Positions 7,609 through 15,094 of a stretch of DNA of 50,987 nt are shown here, piece after piece. The stretch's first letter is position 1; every line of letters begins with the position of its first letter. The translations under genes were made by a program, and so were the position numbers. The DNA is from Rhodospirillales bacterium (GTDB lineage: Bacteria > Pseudomonadota > Alphaproteobacteria > ATCC43930 > CGMCC-115725), in the NCBI GenBank assembly GCA_028291405.1, contig JAQGID010000229.1, forward strand, positions 1 to 50,987, read 5' to 3'. The notes beneath the pieces were generated by a model. That model had not been told where the DNA came from. It searched no databases and was given only the letters and a program-made list of their open reading frames with translations.

Positions 7609-8820
7609 ATGAGAACTCCGACGATCGCGGCGGCATGCTGCGCGGCGCTCCTTCTGCCGGCGACCGCGGGCGCCCAAGTCTCCGAAGATGTCGTGAAGCT
7701 CGGAGTCCTCAGCGACATGAGCAGCGTCTATTCCGACGGCACCGGCCAGGGCTCTCTCGTCGCGGCCCGCATGGCGGCGGAGGATTTCGGCGGCACGGTC
7801 CTCGGCAAGCCGATCGAGATCGTCGGCGCCGATCACCAGAACAAGCCCGACGTCGGCTCGAACATCGCACGCCAGTGGTACGACGAGGAGAAGGTCGATG
7901 CGGTCGTCGACGTGCCGACCTCGTCGGTCGCCCTCGCGGTCCAGGAACTCACGCGGCAGAAGGACAAGGTGTTCCTGATCTCCGGCGGCGGCAGCTCGGA
8001 CCTGACGGGCACCGCCTGCTCGCCGAACGGCATCCAATGGACCTATGACACCTATGCGCTGTCGCACGTCGCCGGCAAGGCGATGGTCGAGCGCGGCGAG
8101 GACAGCTGGTTCTTCATTACCGCCGATTACGCCTTCGGCCAGGCGCTCGAGCGCGATGCCGCCGACGTCGTCAAGTTGGCCGGCGGCAGAGTGATCGGCG
8201 CGGCGCGCGCACCGCTCAACAACCCGGATTTCTCGTCCTTTCTGCTGCAGGCGCAGGCCTCGAAGGCAAAGGTCGTGGCGCTCGCCAACGCTGGCGGCGA
8301 TGCGCAGACGGCGATCAAGCAGGCCGCCGAGTTCGGCCTGACAAAAGGCGGCCAGAAGCTGCTCGCGCTGCTGGCGCAGATCACCGATATCCACAGCCTC
8401 GGCCTCGCGACGGCGCAGGGCATGACCCTCACAGAGGGATTCTATTGGGACATGAACGACGAGACCCGCGCCTTCTCGAAGCGGTTCTTCGAGCGCGTCC
8501 ACCGCATGCCGACGATGATCCAGGCCGGCGTCCATTCCGCCGTGACGCATTACCTCAAGGCGATCCAGGCCGCCGGCACCGATGCGGCCGAGCCGGTCCT
8601 TGCCAAGATGCGCGCGATGCCGGTCAACGATTTCTTCGCCCACGACGGTCGGGTGCGCGCCGACGGCCGCATGGTTCACGACATGTATCTCGTGCAGGTC
8701 AAGACGCCGGCGGAATCGACCGGCGAATGGGACATATACAAGGTGCTGGCGACGGTCCCGGGCGACCAGTCCTACCGCCGGATCGACCAGGGTGGCTGCC
8801 CGCTCACGGCGAAGAAGTGA
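7609..8820 (+). CDS. ABC transporter substrate-binding protein, Liv (branched-chain amino acid) type
   Basis: This 403-residue periplasmic protein has a clear signal peptide (cleavage near TAGAQ, residue 22) followed by the two-lobed periplasmic-binding fold of the LivK family: KLGVLSDMSSVYSD, then AARMAAEDFGG and IARQWYDEEKVDAVVDVPTS. This branch (Peripla_BP_6) binds amino acids, amides, urea or aromatic acids. A strong ribosome site (GGGGAGGA) precedes the ATG. No LivHMGF permease or ATPase genes are adjacent, so in this window it is an orphan binding protein; its partner must be encoded elsewhere. Next to it on the opposite strand is a broken PPOX gene. Confidence 0.9.
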   Translation: MRTPTIAAACCAALLLPATAGAQVSEDVVKLGVLSDMSSVYSDGTGQGSLVAARMAAEDFGGTVLGKPIEIVGADHQNKPDVGSNIARQWYDEEKVDAVVDVPTSSVALAVQELTRQKDKVFLISGGGSSDLTGTACSPNGIQWTYDTYALSHVAGKAMVERGEDSWFFITADYAFGQALERDAADVVKLAGGRVIGAARAPLNNPDFSSFLLQAQASKAKVVALANAGGDAQTAIKQAAEFGLTKGGQKLLALLAQITDIHSLGLATAQGMTLTEGFYWDMNDETRAFSKRFFERVHRMPTMIQAGVHSAVTHYLKAIQAAGTDAAEPVLAKMRAMPVNDFFAHDGRVRADGRMVHDMYLVQVKTPAESTGEWDIYKVLATVPGDQSYRRIDQGGCPLTAKK

Positions 8821-8862
8821 CGAGCCACCCGGGTCCTCGACCGCCGCGGGGCAAAGACCGTC

Positions 8863-8901
8863 CTTCTCAGCTGGCCTTCTCAGCTGGCCTTCTCAGCTGG
8901 C
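8863..8901. repeat. three exact tandem copies of a 13-bp unit
   Basis: CTTCTCAGCTGGC occurs at 8863-8875, 8876-8888 and 8889-8901 without a mismatch. The array covers the stop codon of the degraded PPOX gene (stop at 8893), so each copy repeats the end of that reading frame. It looks like recent slippage or duplication. Confidence 0.95.
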
Positions 8902-9515
8902 TGCCGGCGCGCGAAGCCGTGCCACTTCCGCCTCCAGCTTCCCGATCCGCGCGTCACGCTCCTGCAGCATCGCGGCAACCTCGGCCGCCTCGAACCGCTG
9001 GGGGATATGCTGCGGGCAGTTGTGTCCCAGGCGGCGACCTTGAAGAGATTACTTGCTCCGGCCGGGCGCGATAGTCCGCCGGCATCAACCGCGCCGACAG
9101 CGCGGCGTCGTTCTCGACGACGCGTGCCTCGCCCCACAGCTTGACGCGGCGTCGCGCGGCGTAGTCGATCAGGAACAGATCGGGCCTTGGGATTCTCCGC
9201 AAGGCTGCCCTGCGTGATGTATTGGCGATTCCCCGCGAAATCGGCGAAGCCGATCGTCTTGTCGTCCAGGACCTTCAGGAAGCCGGGCGGTCCGCCGCAA
9301 TGCTGAATGTAGGGCTGGCCGTCCTTGCTCGCCGTCCCGAGAAAGACGCTGATCTGGCCTTCGACGAACTCGGCGAGATCCGGCGTGATGACTGTCTGCC
9401 ACGAGCCGCGCTCCTCCATGGCCGCGTAGCCGTCGCGGGAGCCCTTACGCAGCTGGATCGCCTTGACCGTGGGCGTGAAGGCGACGTCGCTGGCGTAGGT
9501 TGTCGTGCCGTCCAT
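8893..9515 (-). pseudogene. pyridoxamine 5'-phosphate oxidase-family flavoprotein, broken by three frameshifts
   Basis: The intact ancestor would be an FMN-binding split-barrel protein of the PPOX superfamily, about 205 residues long. Reading on the minus strand from ATG 9515, one frame gives an N-terminus with FVEGQISVFLGTASKDGQPY and ends in sense near AENPKA (about 9185). A second frame continues with LFLIDYAARRRVKLWGEAR to about 9050. A third gives LFKVAAWD to about 9025. A fourth segment gives NCPQHIPQRFEAAEV and a helical tail to the stop at 8893. Together these restore a family-like protein, so the gene has at least three indels or the assembly has errors here. A GGAG precedes the start. 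Confidence 0.8.
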
Positions 9516-9722
9516 CGAGGCATCTCCGCCGAAGGAACCAGGCAGGTAATCTATGACCTTCCATGGCGAGGCAGCAGAGGGCAAATCGGGAGGGTTCCCC
9601 CCGAAAATTGCAAGCGCGACGAATCGCCTCGAGGCGACGGCTCGTCGATGACGGGCAACCAAGAGGCCGACCCTCGCCGCCGCCGACGTGGACGGATTTC
9701 GCTTGTCAAAGCCCTCCGCTTA

Positions 9723-9756
9723 TTTCTTAATCGGAAGTTCGTTGCGGATTAGAAAA
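9723..9756. promoter_or_regulatory. imperfect AT-rich inverted repeat upstream of the IclR gene
   Basis: TTTCTTAATC (9723-9732) is nearly the reverse complement of GATTAGAAAA (9747-9756). It lies 17-50 bp upstream of the IclR start, in the AT-rich part of the divergent region with the broken PPOX gene. It may be the core promoter and an autoregulatory operator. Confidence 0.4.
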
Positions 9757-9772
9757 TCATGAGCTCGCTTCA

Positions 9773-10666
9773 ATGACATCCCTTCCGGCGCCGGTCGACG
9801 GCGCCGCGCGCAGTGAAAAAAACAGTGCGGGTGTCCAGTCGATCGAAGTCGGCGTCGCGTTGCTTCGCGTCCTCTCCCGCGCCGAGGGTCCGATGAAGCT
9901 GACCGATCTCGCGGTCGGCGCCGGACTTTCCACGAGCCGCGCCCACAAATACCTCGCGAGCTTCATCCGCTGCGGCCTGGTGCGCCAGAGCGGGATGTCC
10001 AACCGCTACGGCCTCGGGCCGCTCGCCGCCGAATTGGGTTTCTCCGCCCTGCGCGGCATCGACGTCGTCGAGCTGTCGCAGGAAATCCTCGACGAGCTGC
10101 GCGACCAGCTCCAGACCGTCGTCTCGCTGGCGATTTGGGCCAATCGCGGGCCGACGATCATCCGCCGAGCGATCCACGAGCAATCGGCGTCGCTCGTCGT
10201 GCAGCTCGGCGGCGTGATGAACGTGCTGACCTCAGCCGGCGGACGCGTCTTAGCGGCCCATCTCGACCGCGCCGCGACCGCGCCGTTCATGACCGCGGAG
10301 CTCGCCGCGAAGAACGCGCTGGCAGCCAAGGCGGGACTGCGGACGATGCGCGACGTCGATGCCATGCTGGCCGAGGTGCGCGCGAGCGGCTTTGCGGCAA
10401 TTTCCGGAACGATGCTTGCGGGCATCGTCGCCGCCAGCGTGCCGGTCTTCGACTATGCCGGAAAGATCGCGGCCGCGTTGACGCTCGTCGGCCTGGAAGG
10501 ACAGCTCGAACTCGACCCGGAGAGCCGGACGATCCGGACGCTACGCGCGGCGGCCGAAGATTTGTCGCGGCGCCTCGGTGCGCCGGCCGTGCCCAAGGAT
10601 CTGCTGCCGCAACCGCCGGCGCCGCGCCGCCGCGGCGAGCGGCCGCCCGCTCTGCTAAAAGCCTGA
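9773..10666 (+). CDS. IclR family transcriptional regulator
   Basis: The 297-residue protein has the IclR layout. An N-terminal winged helix-turn-helix (about 20-85) includes SIEVGVALLRVLSRAEGPMK and STSRAHKYLASFIRCGLVR. The effector-binding GAF-like domain (about 95-270) contains VLTSAGGRVLAAH and FAAISGTMLAGIVAASVPVFD. IclR proteins usually control adjacent catabolic or uptake genes and bind small acids. Here it heads a same-strand cluster (isomerase, ABC importer, flavin monooxygenase), which is its likely target set. The C-terminal 25 residues are Pro/Arg-rich and beyond the usual family end. It is divergent from the PPOX pseudogene across about 257 bp. Confidence 0.93.
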   Translation: MTSLPAPVDGAARSEKNSAGVQSIEVGVALLRVLSRAEGPMKLTDLAVGAGLSTSRAHKYLASFIRCGLVRQSGMSNRYGLGPLAAELGFSALRGIDVVELSQEILDELRDQLQTVVSLAIWANRGPTIIRRAIHEQSASLVVQLGGVMNVLTSAGGRVLAAHLDRAATAPFMTAELAAKNALAAKAGLRTMRDVDAMLAEVRASGFAAISGTMLAGIVAASVPVFDYAGKIAAALTLVGLEGQLELDPESRTIRTLRAAAEDLSRRLGAPAVPKDLLPQPPAPRRRGERPPALLKA

Positions 10667-10725
10667 CGACGACCGGACCGGTGGCGACGCACCGGCGGCG
10701 AACCAACAGACGAGGGGAGTGATCG

Positions 10726-11466
10726 ATGCCGCAGACGCCGTCCAAGGAATTGCCGCGCTATGGCTGGCGAGCCAGGCTGGGAATGCTGCTGCCCTCGGGC
10801 AACGTCGCGGCCGAGGCGCAATTCAATGCGATACTGCCGAGCGGCGTCAGCCTCCACACGACGCGGCTGAAGCTGACGGGCAGCACCGACAAGGAATTGC
10901 TCGCGATGACCGAGGGACTCGAGGAGGGCGCATCGCTTCTCGCCGACGCCTGCGTCGACCTCATCCTGTTCCACTGCACGGGCGTCACGACATGGGACGC
11001 GGAGATGGACCGGACGCTGCCGGCGCGCATCACGGCAGCAACGAAGCTGCCGGCGACGGCGACCTCGCGCGCGCTGCTCGCCGCGTTCGAGGCGCTCGAG
11101 GCCAAGCGGATCGTGATGGTCTCGCCCTATATCGAAGCAATCAACGCCCGCGAGGCGGCCTTCTTCGAGAGCAATCGGATCCGTATGCTCAAGACCGTCG
11201 GTCTCGGGATACCGGCGGCGAAGGACATGATCTCCGTCGAGCCCGGCGAATGGTATCGTCTGGTGCAGGCGAACAAGCTGCCGGACGCCGACGCCTATTT
11301 CATCAGCTGCACCGCGGTGCGGTCGCTGGAGGTCATCGAGGATCTCGAGCGCGATCTCGGCAAGCCCGTCGTAACGAGCAATCAGGCGGCAGCGTGGCAC
11401 TCGCTGCGGACGCTCGGGATTCGCGATTCGATTCCCGGCTTCGGCCGCCTGATGACGCTCCAGTAG
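10726..11466 (+). CDS. maleate cis-trans isomerase / Asp-Glu racemase-like enzyme
   Basis: The 246-residue protein belongs to the superfamily of maleate isomerase, Asp/Glu racemase and arylmalonate decarboxylase, cytoplasmic enzymes using a cysteine pair. It starts with RLGMLLPSGNVAAEAQF. One candidate catalytic cysteine is in FHCTGVTTWD (C84) and the other in ISCTAVRSLE (C195). This spacing matches maleate isomerase better than arylmalonate decarboxylase, which has only the second cysteine. GGGGAGTG precedes the ATG. It lies 59 bp after the IclR gene and is followed by ABC importer genes. I expect it to isomerise, racemise or decarboxylate the imported compound or a breakdown product; the exact reaction is open. 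Confidence 0.82.
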   Translation: MPQTPSKELPRYGWRARLGMLLPSGNVAAEAQFNAILPSGVSLHTTRLKLTGSTDKELLAMTEGLEEGASLLADACVDLILFHCTGVTTWDAEMDRTLPARITAATKLPATATSRALLAAFEALEAKRIVMVSPYIEAINAREAAFFESNRIRMLKTVGLGIPAAKDMISVEPGEWYRLVQANKLPDADAYFISCTAVRSLEVIEDLERDLGKPVVTSNQAAAWHSLRTLGIRDSIPGFGRLMTLQ

Positions 11467-11467
11467 A

Positions 11468-11489
11468 GCGACCGCGACGCATCGGTCGC
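11468..11489 (+). terminator. short hairpin between isomerase and ABC ATPase genes
   Basis: GCGACCG (11468-11474) pairs with CGGTCGC (11483-11489) around an 8-nt loop, immediately after the isomerase stop and 20 bp before the ATPase start. A pyrimidine stretch follows. It could be a weak terminator or a processing site that sets different expression of enzyme and transporter. Confidence 0.35.
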
Positions 11490-11508
11490 GACGCGCTTTC
11501 TTCGACAC

Positions 11509-12351
11509 ATGGAATTGCCCGGCATGATTCAGTCCGCCGCCGCCACGATCCGCGCAGGCAAGACATCCGACGCGCTGCTGAGCCTCGAGGGCGTGAGCAA
11601 GCACTACGGGATGCGGGGCGGCGAGACCGTCGCGCTCGCCTCGATCGATCTCGAAATCCGCCGCGGCGAGTTCATGACGATCATCGGTCCGTCGGGTTGC
11701 GGCAAATCGACCCTTCTGCAGATCGCCGCCGGCCTCGTCCTGCCGAGCGCGGGGACCGTGCGCCTCGACGGGCACATCGTGACCGGCCCGCCGCCCGGCA
11801 TGGTGTATCTGTTCCAGCAATATACGAAGTCTTTGTTCCCATGGCGCAACGTGCGCGCGAACGTCGCCTTCGCGTTGGAGCGCAAGGAGTCCAATCGCGG
11901 TCGGCGCAACGAGGCGGCGCAGTCCTTCCTCGCGATGGTCGGTCTCGAGGACTTCGCCGACCACTATCCCTGGCAGCTCTCCGGCGGCATGCAGCAGCGA
12001 GTCGCGATCGCCCGTGCCCTCGCCGCCTCGCCCACCGTGTTGCTGATGGACGAGCCCTTCAGCTCCGTCGACGCCCTCACCCGCATGGAGTTGCAGGCGC
12101 TCGTGCTGGAGGTTTGGCGGAAGCGCGACGATCTGACGATCGTCTTCGTGACCCATGACGTCGAGGAGGCGGTCTATCTGTCCGACCGCATCGCCGTCCT
12201 CAGCCGGCGCCCGTCGACGATCGAGCGCATCATCGACACCGGCCTACCGCGGCCGCGCCATCCGATCGAGACGCGCGACAACCCGATCTTCCTCAGGCAT
12301 CGCCACGAATTGCTCGGCACCCTGCTCGGACGCGCCGATGCCCATCCTTAG
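11509..12351 (+). CDS. ABC importer ATPase, nitrate/sulfonate/taurine (SsuB/TauB) type
   Basis: This 280-residue cytoplasmic ATPase would power the importer formed with the next three genes. Motifs are Walker A GPSGCGKST (60-68), Q-loop YLFQQYTKSLFPW, signature LSGGMQQR (157-164), Walker B VLLMDEP (177-183) and switch H216 in VTHDVEEAV. The Q-loop and DVEEAV stretches are typical of the NitT/TauT family. The start could also be ATG 11524; the first 20 residues are not conserved-looking. Its stop overlaps the following permease start by 14 bp, which points to translational coupling. Confidence 0.92.
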   Translation: MELPGMIQSAAATIRAGKTSDALLSLEGVSKHYGMRGGETVALASIDLEIRRGEFMTIIGPSGCGKSTLLQIAAGLVLPSAGTVRLDGHIVTGPPPGMVYLFQQYTKSLFPWRNVRANVAFALERKESNRGRRNEAAQSFLAMVGLEDFADHYPWQLSGGMQQRVAIARALAASPTVLLMDEPFSSVDALTRMELQALVLEVWRKRDDLTIVFVTHDVEEAVYLSDRIAVLSRRPSTIERIIDTGLPRPRHPIETRDNPIFLRHRHELLGTLLGRADAHP

Positions 12352-13114
12352 GAAATTCGTCGATCTGCTGCCGGGCGTCGCGTTCATCGCGGCCGTGATC
12401 CTGATCCTGCAGCAATGCGTCGAGGCGGGCGTCATCAACCGCGCCCTGTTCCCGCCGCCCTCGGTGATCGCTTCGACGCTGTGGGAGCTGATCGCCGGGG
12501 GCGAGGTAATGGGGCCGCTCGGCGCGACGATCACCCTCTTCGCCGCCGGCTATGTGCTGGCCGCGATCGTCGGCATCCTGCTCGGCCTGGCGATGGGCAC
12601 GAACCAGCGCGTGAACGACCTGCTCGATCCGCTGATCGAATCCATTCGGCCGTTGCCGAAGGCGGCGCTCATCCCCGTGCTGATGCTCTTCCTCGGGCTC
12701 GGCACGACGATGAAGGTGACCGCGATCGTCCTGGCGAGCTTCTTTCCGATCGTGATCAACACCATCCAGGGCGTGCGCGGCGTCGATCCCGTGCTCGTTG
12801 CAACCGGCCGGACCTTCGGCCTCTCGCGGCTCGCGATCACGTTCAAGATCATCCTGCCGGCGTCGATCCCCTATCTGCTGGCAGGGATGCGCGTCGCGCT
12901 CGGTCTCGCGCTGCTGATGACGATCCTTTCCGAGATGCTCGCCGGCACCGGCGGGCTCGGCTTTCTCGTGCTCGAGAACCAGCGCGCGTTTCACATCCGG
13001 CAGATGTACGCGTGGCTGGTGATCCTGGCTGTGGTCGGCGTCGCGATCAACGCGGCGATGGTCGCCGCGGAACGCCGCTTCGTGCCATGGCTGGATAAAT
13101 ATCGTGTGAACTGA
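12338..13114 (+). CDS. ABC importer permease 1, NitT/TauT type
   Basis: The 258-residue inner-membrane protein has about six hydrophobic helices and the binding-protein-dependent permease loop (ATGRTFGLSRLAITFKIILPASIP, starting near residue 154), where the ATPase docks. It is similar to SsuC/TauC permeases. I chose ATG 12338 because it gives a normal-length permease and overlaps the ATPase end; the open frame upstream is arginine/serine-rich shadow sequence. A second, different permease follows the binding-protein gene, so the channel may be a heterodimer rather than the usual homodimer. Confidence 0.92.
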   Translation: MPILRKFVDLLPGVAFIAAVILILQQCVEAGVINRALFPPPSVIASTLWELIAGGEVMGPLGATITLFAAGYVLAAIVGILLGLAMGTNQRVNDLLDPLIESIRPLPKAALIPVLMLFLGLGTTMKVTAIVLASFFPIVINTIQGVRGVDPVLVATGRTFGLSRLAITFKIILPASIPYLLAGMRVALGLALLMTILSEMLAGTGGLGFLVLENQRAFHIRQMYAWLVILAVVGVAINAAMVAAERRFVPWLDKYRVN

Positions 13115-13150
13115 CGCGACCGACAACAACGACAAACCCGGGAGGACGAC

Positions 13151-14143
13151 ATGACGAAGATCTCGCGACGCAAGGCGACGACGCTGGTGGCGGGCGCCAT
13201 CACCGCACTGGGCTGCGGCCTCAAAGCGCCGGCGGTCTGGGGCCAATCCACCATGACCAAGCTGCGGGTCGGGGTCGTGCCGGTACTTGATGCCGGCGCC
13301 TTCTTCATCGCCGAGGCGCAGGGCCATTTCGCCAAGGAGCGGCTCGAGATCGAGGTGACGCCGACGCCGGGCGGCGGACCGAGCATCGCCGCGCTGGTCT
13401 CCAATCAGTTCCAGATTTCGATGTCGACGGTCACGACGATGATCTCCGGCGTGGCGGAGGGCATCGACCTCAAGCTCGTGACCGGCGTCTCCGGCGCCAA
13501 GCCTTACCCAAACGACTACTCGGCGATCATGGTCCGCAAGGACTCGGGCATCAAGACCGGCAAGGATTGCATCGGCAAGACCGGCGCCACGCATCTCCTG
13601 CAGAACTTGCCGTGGTTCTGCACGCGGCTGTGGATCGACAGCACCGGCGGCGACTCTTCGAAAGTCTCGATCATCGAGGTGCAGTTCCCGCAGCAGCAGG
13701 ACGCCTTGCTCGGCGGGCGCATCGATTTCGCGGCGACCAACGAGCCCTTCATGTCGGCCGCCATGCAGGCGGCGCCCGACAAGCTGGAAATCGTCTCCGG
13801 GCTGATGGGGACGATGATCCCGAACACCATCGTCGCAGCCTTCGCCGCGACCCAGGATTACATCACCAAGAACAAATCGGTCGTCGAGGCCTTCGCGCGC
13901 GCCTACGGCCAGGGCGCCGACTGGGCTCAGCAGAACAAGAACAACCCCGAGATGATCGAGCTGATCGCCAAGTTCACGAAGCTGCCGCCGGAGCGGCTGC
14001 GGTCGCTGATCGCTTGGCCCGACTATATCCGCGCGATCCAGCCGGCGAGCCTCGAGCGCATCGCGCAGACCATGCAGCGCTACGGCGCGCTGAAGACGAT
14101 TCCCGATACGGCGAAGATGATCTACGAGACGGCACGCACCTGA
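13151..14143 (+). CDS. ABC importer substrate-binding protein, NMT1/THI5-like (NitT/TauT)
   Basis: The 330-residue protein starts with a twin-arginine-like signal (SRRKATTLVAG, cleavage near AVWGQ), so it may be exported folded through Tat. The mature part has the NMT1/SsuA-like fold: LRVGVVPVLDAGAFFIAEAQ, then FAKERLEIEVTPTPGGGPSI and a VSNQFQISMST stretch. Such proteins bind aliphatic sulfonates, nitrate, pyrimidines or aromatic acids. GGGAGGA precedes the start. It sits between two permease genes, and its stop overlaps the second permease start by one base, so the three are tightly co-translated. Confidence 0.92.
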   Translation: MTKISRRKATTLVAGAITALGCGLKAPAVWGQSTMTKLRVGVVPVLDAGAFFIAEAQGHFAKERLEIEVTPTPGGGPSIAALVSNQFQISMSTVTTMISGVAEGIDLKLVTGVSGAKPYPNDYSAIMVRKDSGIKTGKDCIGKTGATHLLQNLPWFCTRLWIDSTGGDSSKVSIIEVQFPQQQDALLGGRIDFAATNEPFMSAAMQAAPDKLEIVSGLMGTMIPNTIVAAFAATQDYITKNKSVVEAFARAYGQGADWAQQNKNNPEMIELIAKFTKLPPERLRSLIAWPDYIRAIQPASLERIAQTMQRYGALKTIPDTAKMIYETART

Positions 14144-14967
14144 TGCCGGCGGTCGCTTCCGTAACCGAGGGGAAAGCCGGGGGCCGTCTGCGGCGCCCGG
14201 CCCTCCGCGACATCATCGGCGGCAAGCGCCTGGGCTTCTGGTTCATCGTCGCGCTGCTGCTGCTGTGGGAGCTGTCCGCACGCAGCGGTCTCGTCGTCAG
14301 CGCCAATTGGCCGCCGGTGAGCCTGACGGCGGTGGCGGTAGTCCACGGCCTTGCCGGCGGCGACCTGCTGGCGGCGCTGTCCGGGACGCTCTATCGCGTG
14401 GCCGCGGGTTATGTCGTCGGCAGCGCGTCGGCCGTCATCCTCGGCTTGCTGCTCTCGACGAGCGCGCTGGCGCGACGCACGCTGGAGCCGACGATCGAGC
14501 TGCTCCGGCCGCTGCCGATTCCCGCACTCATCCCGCCGCTCGTCCTGTTCCTCGGGCTCGACGACCCGATGAAGATCACCGTCGTCGCCTTCACGGTGTT
14601 CTTCCCGGTCTTCGTCAATACGCTGCAGGGCGCCATGTCGATCGAGTCGACCTTTCGCGCCGTCGCCGCGACGTTCGGGACGCCGTGGTTCGCGACGATG
14701 CGCGGGGTGCTGCTGCCGGCGACGGTGCCCTATATCTTCGCCGGCCTGCGGGTCAGCATCGGCCTCGCCTTCGTCTCCGCGGTCGCCGCCGAGATGGTCG
14801 CCGGCGCGTCCGGTGTCGGCTACTACATCACCTCGATGCAATACGCCGGACGCGGCGCCGACATGTTCGCCGCGATGTTCCTGCTCGGCCTCTCCGGCTA
14901 CGCCGTCAACGCCGGGTTCGTCGCGATCGAGCGGCGGCTGCTGTTCTGGTACCACTCGGCGAAATAG
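14143..14967 (+). CDS. ABC importer permease 2, NitT/TauT type
   Basis: The 274-residue inner-membrane protein has about six helices and the permease docking loop (VAATFGTPWFATMRGVLLP). Its overall form parallels permease 1 but the sequence differs clearly (for example RPLPIPALIPPLVLFLG here and RPLPKAALIPVLMLFLG there), so the pair is an old duplication. The ATG at 14143 overlaps the preceding stop (TGATG). The frame is open far upstream but that part is a shadow of the binding-protein gene. A heteromeric importer is the simplest reading; two alternative permeases sharing one ATPase is the other. Confidence 0.92.
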   Translation: MPAVASVTEGKAGGRLRRPALRDIIGGKRLGFWFIVALLLLWELSARSGLVVSANWPPVSLTAVAVVHGLAGGDLLAALSGTLYRVAAGYVVGSASAVILGLLLSTSALARRTLEPTIELLRPLPIPALIPPLVLFLGLDDPMKITVVAFTVFFPVFVNTLQGAMSIESTFRAVAATFGTPWFATMRGVLLPATVPYIFAGLRVSIGLAFVSAVAAEMVAGASGVGYYITSMQYAGRGADMFAAMFLLGLSGYAVNAGFVAIERRLLFWYHSAK

Positions 14968-14972
14968 CGCCG

Positions 14973-14996
14973 AGAATTTCCTAATGCGCAAATTCT
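14973..14996. promoter_or_regulatory. AT-rich inverted repeat between permease 2 and the flavin monooxygenase
   Basis: AGAATTT (14973-14979) and AAATTCT (14990-14996) are exact reverse complements around a 10-nt spacer, starting five bases past the permease stop. It may be an operator for a separate monooxygenase promoter or a weak terminator; TTTCCC follows it. Confidence 0.4.
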
Positions 14997-15094
14997 TTCC
15001 CTTCAAGAAGTCCGCGCGGTATTCTCGTCTCTGAAACGGACGCCTGGATCCGCCCCGCGACAGGGGCTTCGGACCGAACCAATGGAGCCTCGCC

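Noticed and set aside
9624-9637. A 14-bp GC-rich palindrome (TCGCCTCGAGGCGA) upstream of the IclR gene.
   Set aside because: GC-rich palindromes of this length are not rare in this composition, and it lies far from the start in non-AT-rich sequence. The closer AT-rich inverted repeat is a better operator candidate.
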